The notes under the pieces: model-generated | What the model saw: the letters and a program-made list of their open reading frames with translations, nothing else | Told to the model about the DNA's origin: nothing | Databases searched by the model: none | Part shown: piece by piece, positions 1 to 10,916 of the stretch | Layout: each line of letters starts with the position of its first letter | How positions within the stretch are numbered: the stretch's first letter is position 1 | Source: JACKHO01 sp041398745 | GTDB taxonomy: Bacteria > Planctomycetota > Planctomycetia > Planctomycetales > Planctomycetaceae | Direction: 5' to 3' | DNA length: 64,000 bases | Assembly: GCA_041398745.1 (NCBI GenBank) | Contig: JAWKUB010000002.1 | Span: 124,001-188,000, forward strand | Position numbers and translations under genes: made by a program

Positions 1-527
1 TCAACCCCGGCCAGTCGGTGGGCATCAATGAAAACATTCCGGCCGTCGCTGAATTCCCACAAGAAGAGCAGGCGGGCGTCGAAGAAGCTCTGGAGTTCAT
101 GGAGCTGAAAGCTGGGCAGTCGATGGTTGGCCAGAAAATCGATGTGGCCTTCATCGGCTCATGCACCAACGGTCGGATTTCCGACTTGCGTGAGGCAGCT
201 GCCATCGCGAAGGGCAAGAAGGTCGCGGAAGGCGTAAAGGCGCTGGTAGTACCTGGATCGCAAAAAATCCTTGCCGAGGCCGAAGCCGAAGGCCTGCACG
301 AAATCTTCCGAGAAGCCGGCTTTGAATGGCGTGCCGCCGGATGTTCGATGTGCCTGGCAATGAATCCCGACAAGCTCAAAGGTCGCGAGATTTGTGCGTC
401 GTCGTCGAACCGTAACTTCAAGGGGCGCCAGGGAAGTCCCACTGGCCGTACACTGCTCATGAGCCCCGCCATGGTAGCCGCAGCGGCAATTAATGGTGCC
501 GTGAGCGACGTGCGACAACTCATGTAA
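1..527 (+). CDS. leuC: 3-isopropylmalate dehydratase large subunit, C-terminal part
   Basis: This is the 3' end of a gene that begins before the window; the frame is open from base 3. The enzyme isomerises 2- to 3-isopropylmalate in leucine synthesis, working with the small subunit LeuD through a 4Fe-4S cluster. The visible part contains NPGQSVGINENIP, the cluster-cysteine motif GSCTNGR and a second cysteine pair in AGCSMCLAMNPD, followed by the usual SSNRNFKGRQG substrate-binding stretch. Those three cysteines are the aconitase-family cluster ligands. leuD does not follow, so the small subunit must be encoded elsewhere or upstream. An unspecified aconitase-family homologue is the only realistic alternative. 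Confidence 0.95.
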   Translation, partial: NPGQSVGINENIPAVAEFPQEEQAGVEEALEFMELKAGQSMVGQKIDVAFIGSCTNGRISDLREAAAIAKGKKVAEGVKALVVPGSQKILAEAEAEGLHEIFREAGFEWRAAGCSMCLAMNPDKLKGREICASSSNRNFKGRQGSPTGRTLLMSPAMVAAAAINGAVSDVRQLM

Positions 528-564
528 AACGTGGATGCGGAGCAAGTACTCCAGAGGGATCAGC

Positions 565-1317
565 ATGTGGTGGCAATTTGCTGTCGACTTTCTGTTCCCC
601 CCGGGGTGTGTCCACTGTGGACGCGATTTCGCCGTGGACGGCTGCCGAAGTTCCGTTGAGGGACTCTGCTGCAATTGTCTTGATTGCCTCAGCGATGCCG
701 ATCAGCCGGTTTGTTATCGCTGCGCTGGCCCGGTTGGCCCGAATATTGTGACGACAGCAGGATGCGGGCTGTGCAGTCACGAGACATTCGCCTTCGAACG
801 CGTGTTTGCACTCGGCGTCTATTCCGATGCACTTCGTAAGGCGTGTGTCGCCACGAAGGGGGCCTTTTCCGCCCCATTGGCTGCTGCGTTGACCCGAGCG
901 ACACAAAAACGATGCGGGGCGGAAGTGCAGGAACTGGGAATTCAGCTTGTCGTGCCGGTTCCGCATCATTGGATGGATCGTATCAGAAGACCACATTTAC
1001 CTCCGGTAACCATGGCAAATGAGTGGAGTCGCTTCTTGAAGGTGCCGTGCCACGGAAATATACTTACCAAGACTCATCGAACGGCGCCTCAGGCGTTGCT
1101 CTCGCCTGCAAAACGTCGATCAAACCTCAATAATGCGTTTCATGTTTCCGGCCGAGCGAACTTGGACGGATTACGAGTATTGGTGGTTGACGACGTCGTA
1201 ACGACTGGGTCAACCGTGCATCGGCTGGCCAGGCAACTCAAATCGGCAGGAGCTGCTGAGGTGTTTGTTGCGGCAGTCGCACGCGGAGTTGGATCTGACA
1301 GATTGAGTCGCTCGTAG
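565..1317 (+). CDS. ComF-like phosphoribosyltransferase family protein
   Basis: The protein has about 250 residues. It has the ComF layout: an N-terminal zinc-finger-like region rich in CxxC pairs (FPPGCVHCGRDF, then CCNCLDC, CYRC and CGLC) and a C-terminal type I phosphoribosyltransferase domain with the PRPP loop VLVVDDVVTTGST. ComF proteins are linked to DNA uptake in naturally competent bacteria, but most homologues are uncharacterised. I chose the ATG that gives MWWQFAVDFLFPP because GAGGG lies about eight bases upstream; an in-frame ATG ten codons earlier lacks such a site. It lies 37 bases after leuC and may be co-transcribed with it, without an obvious functional link. Confidence 0.85.
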   Translation: MWWQFAVDFLFPPGCVHCGRDFAVDGCRSSVEGLCCNCLDCLSDADQPVCYRCAGPVGPNIVTTAGCGLCSHETFAFERVFALGVYSDALRKACVATKGAFSAPLAAALTRATQKRCGAEVQELGIQLVVPVPHHWMDRIRRPHLPPVTMANEWSRFLKVPCHGNILTKTHRTAPQALLSPAKRRSNLNNAFHVSGRANLDGLRVLVVDDVVTTGSTVHRLARQLKSAGAAEVFVAAVARGVGSDRLSRS

Positions 1318-1371
1318 TTGTTTTTCCATTGATTTTTGTTGTGGTACTCTCGTTAGAGAACTGATTCTTCA

Positions 1372-2538
1372 ATGCCCGATTTGTCCACCAGTTCTGCTGA
1401 CGACTCGCATCACGCCAAGAAACCGATTTCGCTCCCACAAATTCTCTGGCGTGGTCTGGCGGCGAGCCTTCCAGCGATTCTCACCATTGTTGTTGTTCTG
1501 TGGGCGATTAACGGACTGAACGCATACATCATTCATCCTGCGACCTGGACGGTGAAATACGTCCTGGCGCAAACGATTAATGAATCCATCGACGCCGATA
1601 AGCTCGACCATCTCGACCCGGCACCCCCCATCCAGTTTTGTGGTAGCAATTATCTGGTGACCAGGGAATTCGAAGACGCGTACCAGCAGTCGCTGCAACC
1701 GCTCGTCGGAACCGACGAAACTGACGCGCAGCTCGGGTCCGCCTGGGCCATGGAGCAGCAGAGGAGAATTGAATGGGTCCAAACGCGCGCCTATTCCACG
1801 CCGCCCGTTGTCTATGTGCAAATGGGTGGAAAGGCCATTCCCTACCCCGTCTATGCCAAGGTTGCGCAAGCACTTCCTCCGGGACAGGTCCCCACGTCCG
1901 CTACTGCGGTCTACATGGAATACGTGGCCTACAACAACAACCTCACGCGCGTTCCGCTGAGTGCCATGACGGCACTCATTATCATCATTTTGTTGTACTT
2001 CGTTGGTCGCTTCGTCTCGGCTCGAATTGGGCGCTGGCTCTTCAGCCGATTTGAGGAAAACGTGCTGGGACGCGTTCCGCTGGTGCGGAATGTTTATGGA
2101 TCGGCCAAGCGGGTGACAGACTTCATATTCACTGAGAAGCAGGCGGTCGAATATCGGCGCGTGGCAGCAGTCGAATATCCTCGCCGGGGCATTTGGTCAC
2201 TGGGCTTTATTACTGGCGAAGGATTCAAAGAAATCTCGGTGGAGGCCGGCGAGCCGTGTGTGGCCATTCTCATGCCCACTTCGCCAATGCCTATGACTGG
2301 CTTCACCATTACGGTGCCCAAAACCGATATCCTGGAACTTAATATCACTATCGAAGAGGCCATGCAGTTCTGCATTTCCTGTGGTGTTTTTGTCCCTGAT
2401 GAACACAAACTCGATCCCGCGCTGGTGAAGAAGCTGTTGGAACAAAAAGCCCGCGGTGCGGCAGGAACCCATCAGGAAGTCGGAGTTCCTCATGCAGCTG
2501 AAGTCCCTGGTAACGGCTCTGCGGGAGAGTCGGCATGA
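1372..2538 (+). CDS. DUF502 family membrane protein
   Basis: A 388-residue protein with two strong hydrophobic segments, about residues 27-50 (starting after the motif LPQILWRGLAASLPAILT) and about 197-215 (MTALIIIILLYFVGRF). After the second segment comes FSRFEENVLGRVPLVRNVYGSAKR, the conserved core seen in DUF502 proteins, split here for length. The function is unknown; DUF502 proteins are inner-membrane proteins in many Gram-negative phyla. A long insert of about 130 residues between the two membrane segments is larger than I expect for the family. The stop overlaps the hemC start by four bases (ATGA), so the two are translationally coupled. Confidence 0.8.
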   Translation: MPDLSTSSADDSHHAKKPISLPQILWRGLAASLPAILTIVVVLWAINGLNAYIIHPATWTVKYVLAQTINESIDADKLDHLDPAPPIQFCGSNYLVTREFEDAYQQSLQPLVGTDETDAQLGSAWAMEQQRRIEWVQTRAYSTPPVVYVQMGGKAIPYPVYAKVAQALPPGQVPTSATAVYMEYVAYNNNLTRVPLSAMTALIIIILLYFVGRFVSARIGRWLFSRFEENVLGRVPLVRNVYGSAKRVTDFIFTEKQAVEYRRVAAVEYPRRGIWSLGFITGEGFKEISVEAGEPCVAILMPTSPMPMTGFTITVPKTDILELNITIEEAMQFCISCGVFVPDEHKLDPALVKKLLEQKARGAAGTHQEVGVPHAAEVPGNGSAGESA

Positions 2539-3488
2539 CATCTTCAAGTGCTGGTACATTCCGAATTGCGACGCGGTCCAGTCCACTTGCGCTTTGGCAG
2601 GCGAATCATGTTGCCGGACTCGTCTCGGCAATTGACGAAACCCTGAACGTTGAACTCGTGCATGTTTCCACGCTGGGCGACCGTGATCGTACCGAGTCAC
2701 TCGCGCAGTTCGGTGGACAGGGCGTGTTTACCCGTGAAGTGCAAAAGGCAGTCTTGAACGGCGATGCTGACATCGCCGTCCATAGCCTGAAGGACTTGCC
2801 CACCGAAGCAACCGAAGGACTTATTCTCGCTGGCGTGCCCGACCGTGCTCCGAGGTTCGACGCCCTGGTCCTTCCCATTGGCCAGGAAATTGAATCACTC
2901 GACGAGCTTCCTTTCGGTGCCCGAATTGGAACGGGAAGTCCACGACGGCAGGCACAACTACTCGCAGCCCGCCCCGACCTGGTCATGCAAGATATTCGCG
3001 GAAATGTGGAAACCCGACTGCGAAAACTGGATGACGGGGAATATGACGCCATTATCCTCGCCTGTGCAGGCATGATTCGCCTCGGAATGGGCGATCGCAT
3101 TTCACTGGAATTGCAGCCGCCAGTTCTGTTTCCAGCAGTGGGGCAGGCAGCCTTGGGGATTGAATGCCGGTCCGACGACGAAGAAACAAAACGCATCCTT
3201 GCCGCACTGACTGACCCGACCGCCCATGCGGAGGTTTTGGCCGAACGCGCTTGCCTTGCGACCTTGCGAGCAGGTTGCCATGCTCCGGTCGGTACACTGG
3301 CGACTATCAAAGACGACACGTTAACGCTGACTGGCGTCGTCCTGAGTCTCGACGGAACAGAACGTTTCGAGGCCGTTGTTTCCGGGGCGATCGACAAGGC
3401 TGTGGCACTCGGCGAACAATGTGCACGAGCACTAATTGACGCTGGAGCACATCATCTTTTGGCACCGAGCAATGATGAGTCGGAGTAA
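2535..3488 (+). CDS. hemC: hydroxymethylbilane synthase (porphobilinogen deaminase)
   Basis: HemC joins four porphobilinogen units into hydroxymethylbilane, the third common step of tetrapyrrole synthesis, in the cytosol. The 317-residue length is normal. Visible motifs are IATRSSPLALWQA at the N-terminus, HSLKDLP with the catalytic Asp at residue 87, the Arg-rich binding region IGTGSPRRQAQL and the dipyrromethane-cofactor cysteine Cys248 in RAGCHAPVG. The start overlaps the previous stop codon by four bases. hemQ follows 55 bases later on the same strand, so two steps of the heme pathway are probably transcribed together. Confidence 0.97.
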   Translation: MTSSSAGTFRIATRSSPLALWQANHVAGLVSAIDETLNVELVHVSTLGDRDRTESLAQFGGQGVFTREVQKAVLNGDADIAVHSLKDLPTEATEGLILAGVPDRAPRFDALVLPIGQEIESLDELPFGARIGTGSPRRQAQLLAARPDLVMQDIRGNVETRLRKLDDGEYDAIILACAGMIRLGMGDRISLELQPPVLFPAVGQAALGIECRSDDEETKRILAALTDPTAHAEVLAERACLATLRAGCHAPVGTLATIKDDTLTLTGVVLSLDGTERFEAVVSGAIDKAVALGEQCARALIDAGAHHLLAPSNDESE

Positions 3489-3543
3489 CTCAGCATTGCA
3501 TGAAATCGCATTCGAAATTCCAACAAACAGATACTGAATTACC

Positions 3544-4386
3544 ATGCAACGTCCAACTTCTCAGGCCCTGCCCGATCCCACACGTCTCATGACCACCGGC
3601 TGGCACTGTCTGCACATTTACTATCAGGTAGATCGTCAGGCCCTTGCTTCACTGGGCGCCGACCAACGGCACCAGGGTGCGACCGAAGTCATTGCCGCAC
3701 TGAATGCCGAAGGCGAAGCAGCTCCCGCGAGAATTCAATCATTCGCTGTGTCGGGACATCGTGCCGACTTCGGGATTGTCATGTTCGACCCCGATCCGCT
3801 GAAAATCGATGCCGTGCATCAGGCCGTGGGTGCGTCGCAAATTGGGTCAGTACTCAAGCCGACATACTCGTTCGTTTCGATCACCGAAGTTTCGGAATAT
3901 GTGCCGACCCTCGAACAGTATGGCGAACGACTGCGTCATGAAGGGACCTCGCCGGACGACCCCGCTTATCAGGCGAAGCTCAAGGCCTACGAACAGCGAT
4001 TGCCAGCCATGAACAAGCAGCGGCTGTACCCCGAGACGCCTGACTGGCCCATGCTCTGCTTCTATCCCATGAACAAAATGCGTCATCCCCATGCCAACTG
4101 GTTTCGCATGCCGTTCAGCGAACGCAGCAAACTCATGGCAGAACATGCGACGTCCGGCATTAAGTTCGCTGGCAAGATTTCGCAGGTCATTACCGCCTCA
4201 ACTGGCTACGACGACTGGGAATGGGGTGTCACACTGTGGTCGCGAACGCCGGAGTACATCAAGGACATCGTGTACACCATGCGGTTCGACGAAGCCTCTG
4301 CGGGATATGCGGAATTCGGCCCGTTCTACGTCGGCTACATTCAGCCTGCAGAACAGTCACTGCGACACTTGCGAATTATCGACTAG
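3544..4386 (+). CDS. hemQ: hydrogen-peroxide-dependent heme synthase / coproheme decarboxylase (chlorite dismutase family)
   Basis: HemQ (also called ChdC) turns iron-coproporphyrin into protoheme by two H2O2-dependent decarboxylations, the last step of the coproporphyrin-dependent heme pathway. At 280 residues the length fits the family. The C-terminal half carries the family signature: YPMNKMR near residue 175, then FSERSKLMAEHATSG with His201 in the place of the proximal heme ligand, KISQVITASTGYDDWEWGV and FGPFYVGYIQ. The N-terminal ferredoxin-like half begins with GWHCLHIYYQVDR. The start site is uncertain because no clear Shine-Dalgarno is visible; ATG at residue 16 is the alternative. 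Its position behind hemC supports a heme role over chlorite detoxification. Confidence 0.92.
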   Translation: MQRPTSQALPDPTRLMTTGWHCLHIYYQVDRQALASLGADQRHQGATEVIAALNAEGEAAPARIQSFAVSGHRADFGIVMFDPDPLKIDAVHQAVGASQIGSVLKPTYSFVSITEVSEYVPTLEQYGERLRHEGTSPDDPAYQAKLKAYEQRLPAMNKQRLYPETPDWPMLCFYPMNKMRHPHANWFRMPFSERSKLMAEHATSGIKFAGKISQVITASTGYDDWEWGVTLWSRTPEYIKDIVYTMRFDEASAGYAEFGPFYVGYIQPAEQSLRHLRIID

Positions 4387-4432
4387 AGGTTGTTTCGAAA
4401 CCTTCCGGCCTGTGAAGCTTTCGCTGGGAAAA

Positions 4433-4452
4433 CACGGACAGGAATGTCTGTA
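4433..4452 (+). repeat. dispersed GGAA-loop hairpin, copy 1
   Basis: An imperfect hairpin 46 bases after hemQ, with arms CACGGACA and TGTCTGTA around GGAA (one G-T and one mismatched pair). It belongs to a family seen at five or more other intergenic places here. A degenerate half copy (GAGCAGACATTCC, bases 4527-4539) lies in the same gap in the opposite orientation. The rest of the hemQ-ettA gap shows nothing recognisable. Confidence 0.75.
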
Positions 4453-4674
4453 TCACCAGGCTTTGAAACTGTCTCCAGCATCAGTTGAAATGGCATCGGA
4501 AACGGCGGAACTGGGTGGGCACAGTTGAGCAGACATTCCATGTTGTGAGCAGCCGACTGAAATGCCTTCCAGCACCGACAAGCCGTTTTCTTTACAAAAT
4601 AACCGGACGCCTCGATAGGCGATCCATCTTTTCACCACATTACGTTTTAAGTTATTGCAAATTGGACGACGGAC

Positions 4675-6348
<1,674 letters not shown>

Positions 6349-6440
6349 GACGTCGCGACGAAACAAGATTCTCTTGGTGGATTTGCAGGGCGTGCGTTAA
6401 GTTCCCGCCCTGCGTCTCTTTAATCTGTGTTCGCGTCCTC

Positions 6441-7238
6441 ATGTCGTATTTACAAACGATTATCCTTGGTATTGTGCAGGGAATTGCCGAGTTCCTGCCC
6501 ATCAGTTCGTCGGGACACCTCGTCCTTGTCGAAGCCCTGATGCATGAAATGGGAGCCCTCGACGGGAATCTGGAAGGGAACCTGCTGCTGAACATTGCGC
6601 TGCACTTCGGCACGCTGCTGTCCATTGTCGTCATTTACTACCGCGACCTGCTGGAACTACTCAGCAAACCGAGACTCATCCTGGCCATTGTGGTCGCAAC
6701 CGCCCCACTCGGCCTGGTGCTGGTTCTGAAAGACTACTACGAAGCCCTGAATATTCCCTGGATGGCAGGAATTGGACTGAGCATTACAGCGTCGCTGCTG
6801 TTCATCACGCCGAAAATCGACAGCGGCACGCGCGGGTTGGACGAAATCAGTCTGCGGGATGCACTCATTGTGGGGCTGTTTCAGGTCATCGCACCACTTC
6901 CGGGCATTTCCCGGTCGGGGACAACCATTGTTGCGGGATTACTAACCGGCATGAACCGTGAGACGGCGGCCAAGTTCTCGTTTCTCATTGCCATTCCGGC
7001 AATCCTCGGTGCGACAGTGGCCGAAATGAAAGACGTGCTGGAACAGGATGCAATTCAAATCGACTGGGGTCCCATTCTTGTGGGTACCGTCGTGGCGTTC
7101 GTCGTGGGCGTGGTTTCCCTGAAGGCATTACTCAGGGTAATTGCCTCGCGCCAACTGCGCCTCTTCGGCTGGTACTGCCTCGTCGTTTCCTGGCTTGTCC
7201 TCGCCTGGCAAACGACTGTACACATTCTGGCTGCTTAA
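6441..7238 (+). CDS. uppP: undecaprenyl-diphosphatase
   Basis: UppP (BacA) is an integral membrane phosphatase that recycles undecaprenyl pyrophosphate to the monophosphate lipid carrier used for peptidoglycan and other envelope polymers. The 265-residue protein has about eight hydrophobic segments and both conserved motifs: EFLPISSSGHLVL near the N-terminus and PLPGISRSGTTI around residue 155, with the glycine-rich and Arg/Ser-rich active-site signatures intact. It is a normal-length BacA-type enzyme and not a PAP2 phosphatase. The gene lies 92 bases after ettA. Confidence 0.96.
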   Translation: MSYLQTIILGIVQGIAEFLPISSSGHLVLVEALMHEMGALDGNLEGNLLLNIALHFGTLLSIVVIYYRDLLELLSKPRLILAIVVATAPLGLVLVLKDYYEALNIPWMAGIGLSITASLLFITPKIDSGTRGLDEISLRDALIVGLFQVIAPLPGISRSGTTIVAGLLTGMNRETAAKFSFLIAIPAILGATVAEMKDVLEQDAIQIDWGPILVGTVVAFVVGVVSLKALLRVIASRQLRLFGWYCLVVSWLVLAWQTTVHILAA

Positions 7239-7263
7239 TCAGCCGCCAATTCATTGTGGTAGA

Positions 7264-7281
7264 GCAGACATTCTTGTCTGC
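7264..7281 (-). repeat. dispersed hairpin, copy 2
   Basis: A perfect seven-base-pair hairpin GCAGACA-TTCT-TGTCTGC, 25 bases after uppP. It is the reverse orientation of the GGAA-loop family, with one loop base changed (TTCT for TTCC). It lies between the convergent ends of uppP and the following minus-strand gene. Confidence 0.7.
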
Positions 7282-7364
7282 AGTTCTCATTCACAACCAT
7301 CTCAACGGCAGCGCAGCCGCCCTCAACCGTGGCACCGCCACTCTCAACGTTCTCAACGCACTGC

Positions 7365-8909
7365 CTAGGGAATCAAAAGCGTCGCTCGCACGTCGTCCAT
7401 CCCGTCACCCTCACCAAACGTGCGACCGCCATTGTCGGTGAGATTCTGTCCCACGGAGTAAATGACCACCTCACCCCCCTGCACTTTGTAACGCAGGGGC
7501 AGGTCTATGTAAGGATCAAGCTGCGACTCACTACTGAGCGAAGTTGGAATTTCGCCGGACCGCTTGATTTCTTCCGCCACGTCGAAGGCAGCCAGCAGGG
7601 TCGCACGGCGGGCAATGGAACGTGTTGAGGCCTCGTTCACAGCAGATATGGCAGGTGAGAGAGCTCCCAGCAACGCACGAGCGGGCAGAGTTTCGTAGTC
7701 TTCATCAGAGGCAAAGACAAACTCACCGATAAGCTGTAACCCATTCTGCGACAGGCGGGCATCTTCGGAAGTTCTCGCTTCGAATTCCTGAAAAGCCAAG
7801 ACCCGCTCCTGGTGCGTCGGCTTCCGCATGGCGTCGGTCATTGCATCGAAATGGGAATTGATGTGCTTGAGCGTTGCATTGATGTCGCCGCCCGCAATGA
7901 GATACCGCATGAGCGGACCGCGAGCTGCCTGCAGTTCCTGGATGAGCTGAAACTCCTGGTCTCCTCCGCTTCCTGTATTGAGCATTAGAACCTCAGGATT
8001 AAAAACGCTATCGATGGTCTCCCTTGCTGTCGCACCGTCAACAATCATGAGTGCCAGCTGCAGATTCATCATGCGTTCGGACGTATCAACGACATCTGCC
8101 ATATTGCTGAATTCCAGCAGGGGCATCAGCACCTGCCGACGGGCGGCCAGCTTTGTGGCGTTATCCGGTGTGCGACTCAACCACGTGCAGACTGTTTCGT
8201 GCGTCATGTTTCGAATCGCCGTGGCGACGAGTCGCTCGATGATTGTGAATCCTTTGTCCACATGACTAGCTACCCGATAACTCGTCAGCAAGTCGTCCCA
8301 GGCACCCTCAAAATTTCCTTCCTGCATTCTCAAATTCGCCCGCATGTTGAGCTGCCGGGCAATATCACGCGAGCGCTGCACATGGGGTAACAGGACGTAG
8401 ATGAGCAATTGCTGATCATTCATAGAAACCGGGGCAGCATAAGCGTGTGAGCGTAGCGACGCCCGTCTCACCGTCTCAAGAAACTGCTCATTCTCATCGA
8501 GCCATTTCGCAATGAGTGGACACTCTTCACGTGTCCAGGGCCCGTCGCTGGCCCGGTCATGTTGCCGACGGACTTCCTCGGTGAAGTCCTTAATTGTTCG
8601 GTACTCGCCCTGCTCCGGAATTGTTATGCCGAGCTGTCGTTCGACATCTGCGATGTATTCCGCTGACGACTGTTCCGCGTTCCCCAGCGCGGGCCAGACG
8701 AGCACCCAGAAGTTGTTCTCATGCGTTGCCCCGGCCGACATTTTCTGTTTGACAGCCATGAGGTAGTCGGGCATGCCATTTGACCCAATGGGATCTGTGA
8801 TGAACGTCGTCTCCCGTGAAATCTTCAACGGAGGTGACTGTGCTTCTGCCAGCCCACCGAGAATGGAATAACACAAAAGCCCGGCAGCGAATACAGACAA
8901 ATGACGCAT
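7365..8909 (-). CDS. secreted hypothetical protein
   Basis: I do not recognise this protein of about 514 residues. It begins with a clear signal peptide, MRHLSVFAAGLLCYSILGG, ending near LAEAQS. The mature part is mostly helical by composition, with no repeats, cysteine clusters or catalytic motifs I can name. The phrase LPLRYKVQGGEVVIYSVGQN near the C-terminus resembles the ends of planctomycete secreted proteins with pseudopilin-like or general-secretion-like tails, but this is weak. Start: ATG giving MRHLSV was chosen for its signal peptide; GAGAGG lies 13 bases upstream, and earlier in-frame ATG and GTG codons are possible. It is transcribed with, or close behind, the phosphatidyltransferase gene. 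Confidence 0.7.
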   Translation of the reverse strand: MRHLSVFAAGLLCYSILGGLAEAQSPPLKISRETTFITDPIGSNGMPDYLMAVKQKMSAGATHENNFWVLVWPALGNAEQSSAEYIADVERQLGITIPEQGEYRTIKDFTEEVRRQHDRASDGPWTREECPLIAKWLDENEQFLETVRRASLRSHAYAAPVSMNDQQLLIYVLLPHVQRSRDIARQLNMRANLRMQEGNFEGAWDDLLTSYRVASHVDKGFTIIERLVATAIRNMTHETVCTWLSRTPDNATKLAARRQVLMPLLEFSNMADVVDTSERMMNLQLALMIVDGATARETIDSVFNPEVLMLNTGSGGDQEFQLIQELQAARGPLMRYLIAGGDINATLKHINSHFDAMTDAMRKPTHQERVLAFQEFEARTSEDARLSQNGLQLIGEFVFASDEDYETLPARALLGALSPAISAVNEASTRSIARRATLLAAFDVAEEIKRSGEIPTSLSSESQLDPYIDLPLRYKVQGGEVVIYSVGQNLTDNGGRTFGEGDGMDDVRATLLIP

Positions 8910-8963
8910 GTCGATCATGCCTCTCACAGGAAACACGTGAAACGAGAAAACAAGGACGCGTTT

Positions 8964-9644
8964 TCAATTACGCTCTGTTGACTCCTCCGCGTTGGGTGAT
9001 TTTTCAGAATTGTTGTTTGCCTGCGATTCTTCCAGCCACTGGTACAGCTTGCCGAAACCCCGAATCGAAATCACCAAATCGCAGACCACAAACAGCACGA
9101 CGGCCGTGTCGAGGTAATTCACGTTGAACACAGCGTAACAGAGCAGGATTCCGTACAGCACGTACTTTGAGCGAAAGACAAATCTGAATGGCCGCTCGAT
9201 TTGGTTCAGCACCACTATAAACACCACCGAAGTCGTGTAGAGAAAGACGTACAAAGCGCCGAGTGTGGCGTGGAGCAAGCCGACCTGAATAAGCGTGATA
9301 CTGACCACAACCATCCCGAGGTGATCGCACACCATATCCACTAGCGTCCCCGCCGGGCCTGACTTTCCCTGATGCCGGGCCAACGGACCATCAAGCCCAT
9401 CGAGGACAACGTGCAGAATGAGAAACCAGAAAGCCAGACGGACTTGTCCCGGTTCGGAGCCTTGGAGCAACATCCAGACGAATGGCGCCAACACCACCAG
9501 GCCAAGCAAACTCAGTAAGTTGGGCGTCAGCCCAATGGCCGACATGCCGCGCACCAGCGGGCTGAGCAGGTTGTCTCGAAGCTGCTTGAACCGCTGCTGC
9601 GATTGTTGTTCAGACTCCGAGAAATAATTGAACTGCGACATCAT
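8964..9644 (-). CDS. CDP-alcohol phosphatidyltransferase family protein
   Basis: A membrane enzyme that would transfer a phosphatidyl group from a CDP-lipid to an alcohol acceptor. The 226-residue protein contains the full signature of the family, DGLDGPLARHQ followed by GTLVDMVCDH (residues about 83-111), with all the metal-binding aspartates present. Five or six hydrophobic segments surround it. The signature does not say which alcohol (glycerol phosphate, inositol or serine) is used. The N-terminus (YFSESEQQSQQRFKQLRDNL) is soluble and Gln-rich, and the C-terminus is Asn/Glu-rich. It lies in a run of minus-strand genes between the PHP hydrolase and the secreted hypothetical protein. Confidence 0.85.
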   Translation of the reverse strand: MMSQFNYFSESEQQSQQRFKQLRDNLLSPLVRGMSAIGLTPNLLSLLGLVVLAPFVWMLLQGSEPGQVRLAFWFLILHVVLDGLDGPLARHQGKSGPAGTLVDMVCDHLGMVVVSITLIQVGLLHATLGALYVFLYTTSVVFIVVLNQIERPFRFVFRSKYVLYGILLCYAVFNVNYLDTAVVLFVVCDLVISIRGFGKLYQWLEESQANNNSEKSPNAEESTERN

Positions 9645-9704
9645 CTCACGCGGTCAAACTGGTGCGGGGGCACCATTCTGGTTTGAGCAGCCGCTTGCAG
9701 CAAC

Positions 9705-10514
9705 CTAACCAATTTGATTCGCTGGCACCGCGTGACGATTACTGGCGTGATACCCATTGCGTGACAGCACAAAAAAGCTCGTGTGCTTCCAGGCAATGAC
9801 CGCCACAGTCTTCAGCAGGGAGGAGTAGATCAGTTCGGCCTGCGGTTCGAAGTCATCACCTCGCAACTGCTCAAACAGTTTCGGGCCGCGGCAGTTCGAT
9901 CCACCATGCATTGTAATTCCCGCATTACCCAAATCACTCAGCATGTGGGCGTCGCTACCGAGCGTGGCAATCTTTTCAATCCCCTGATAGAAGTCCGCCG
10001 CGTAACGATTCGAAATCCCTGGAATGCCCGCGTTGAAAACTTCGATGGCGTCGACCTGATCAAGCACCTGATTGGCATGATCTTTCGAAGCCGCCGCTGC
10101 CAGCTTCTTGCCAATCGACTTCCGACCGAACGCAAAGGGATGCGCCAGCGACACGAACGCACCCAGTTCCCTGGCGATATCGAGACACTCCAGGCATCGT
10201 ACGCGCGACTTCACCATAAACCGCGAATACAAATGCGGCTCGACGGCACGTCGGTAATACTCTTCCAGCTGCGACACCGTCGGGAAGTATACCAGAAACT
10301 CAAGCCCCTCGGTCGTGCCCACTTCAATGGCGGGCAAGTTGGGAACGTTGTCCCGTTCTGCCATGAGGACTGAGCCCCGAATTTCATTGTGGTCGGTAAT
10401 CGCCAGGCCTGAACGGTTCTTTCGACACCATTCCTCCATGGCGGGAATTGAGGGCAACCCGTCGGAGAAATTGGAGTGACAGTGCAAATCAAACGCGAGT
10501 CGTTGCTCAGCCAT
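9705..10514 (-). CDS. PHP domain phosphoesterase
   Basis: The 269-residue protein opens with the PHP metal-binding motif FDLHCHSNFSDGLPS and then has AITDHNEIRG, SLAHPFAFGRK and LGSDAHMLSDLG, which supply the histidines and aspartates of the three-metal PHP site in the right order. PHP proteins hydrolyse phosphate esters (for example histidinol phosphate or 3',5'-nucleotides); the substrate cannot be deduced here. There is no signal peptide, so it is cytosolic. The gene is 60 bases upstream of the phosphatidyltransferase on the same strand, so the two are probably co-transcribed, with the PHP gene first. Confidence 0.87.
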   Translation of the reverse strand: MAEQRLAFDLHCHSNFSDGLPSIPAMEEWCRKNRSGLAITDHNEIRGSVLMAERDNVPNLPAIEVGTTEGLEFLVYFPTVSQLEEYYRRAVEPHLYSRFMVKSRVRCLECLDIARELGAFVSLAHPFAFGRKSIGKKLAAAASKDHANQVLDQVDAIEVFNAGIPGISNRYAADFYQGIEKIATLGSDAHMLSDLGNAGITMHGGSNCRGPKLFEQLRGDDFEPQAELIYSSLLKTVAVIAWKHTSFFVLSRNGYHASNRHAVPANQIG

Positions 10515-10916
10515 TTCGGCTCCCTGGAGAACGACCGCAGGCCCAGCTACGCCGAACCGTCCCTACAACCGTCATCATCAGCGATGTATCCAAATCTGTC
10601 CCTCACGGTGAGGGAGCAAAAGGCAGCCGGGCTAATCACCGTAAACACCGTCTGCCAAATCTCTTCTGCTGTTGCGAAGAGTGGTCGTTTCTATTTCATC
10701 GGCAAGGCCCACCCGCACCTTTTACGCGGGCAGATCACTACCGCCATACATCCACACTACGATGGATGGGGCAGGGTGTCAAGATGCTGGTTCCGGAGTT
10801 TGACGACTGTCAATTGTCAGTGTAAGGTCTCCGAAGCATAAAGGCCTGTCCACACATTATCTCCATAGTAATTAATCCCACTCGGTAGTCGCTCGCCGAG
10901 AAAGGAAAGTCATCTC
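10515..10916. other. divergent intergenic region
   Basis: About 400 bases between the divergent PHP and FG-GAP genes. Apart from one perfect odd palindrome, I see no gene, RNA or clear promoter. Short open frames here have poor starts and overlap the PHP gene on the opposite strand. Confidence 0.6.
10599..10615. repeat. 17-base odd palindrome (8-1-8)
   Basis: A perfect palindrome, TCCCTCAC-G-GTGAGGGA, in the divergent PHP/FG-GAP gap. The one-base centre suits a DNA-binding site or REP-like element better than an RNA hairpin. A second, unrelated 8-1-8 palindrome lies at base 14873. Confidence 0.6.
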
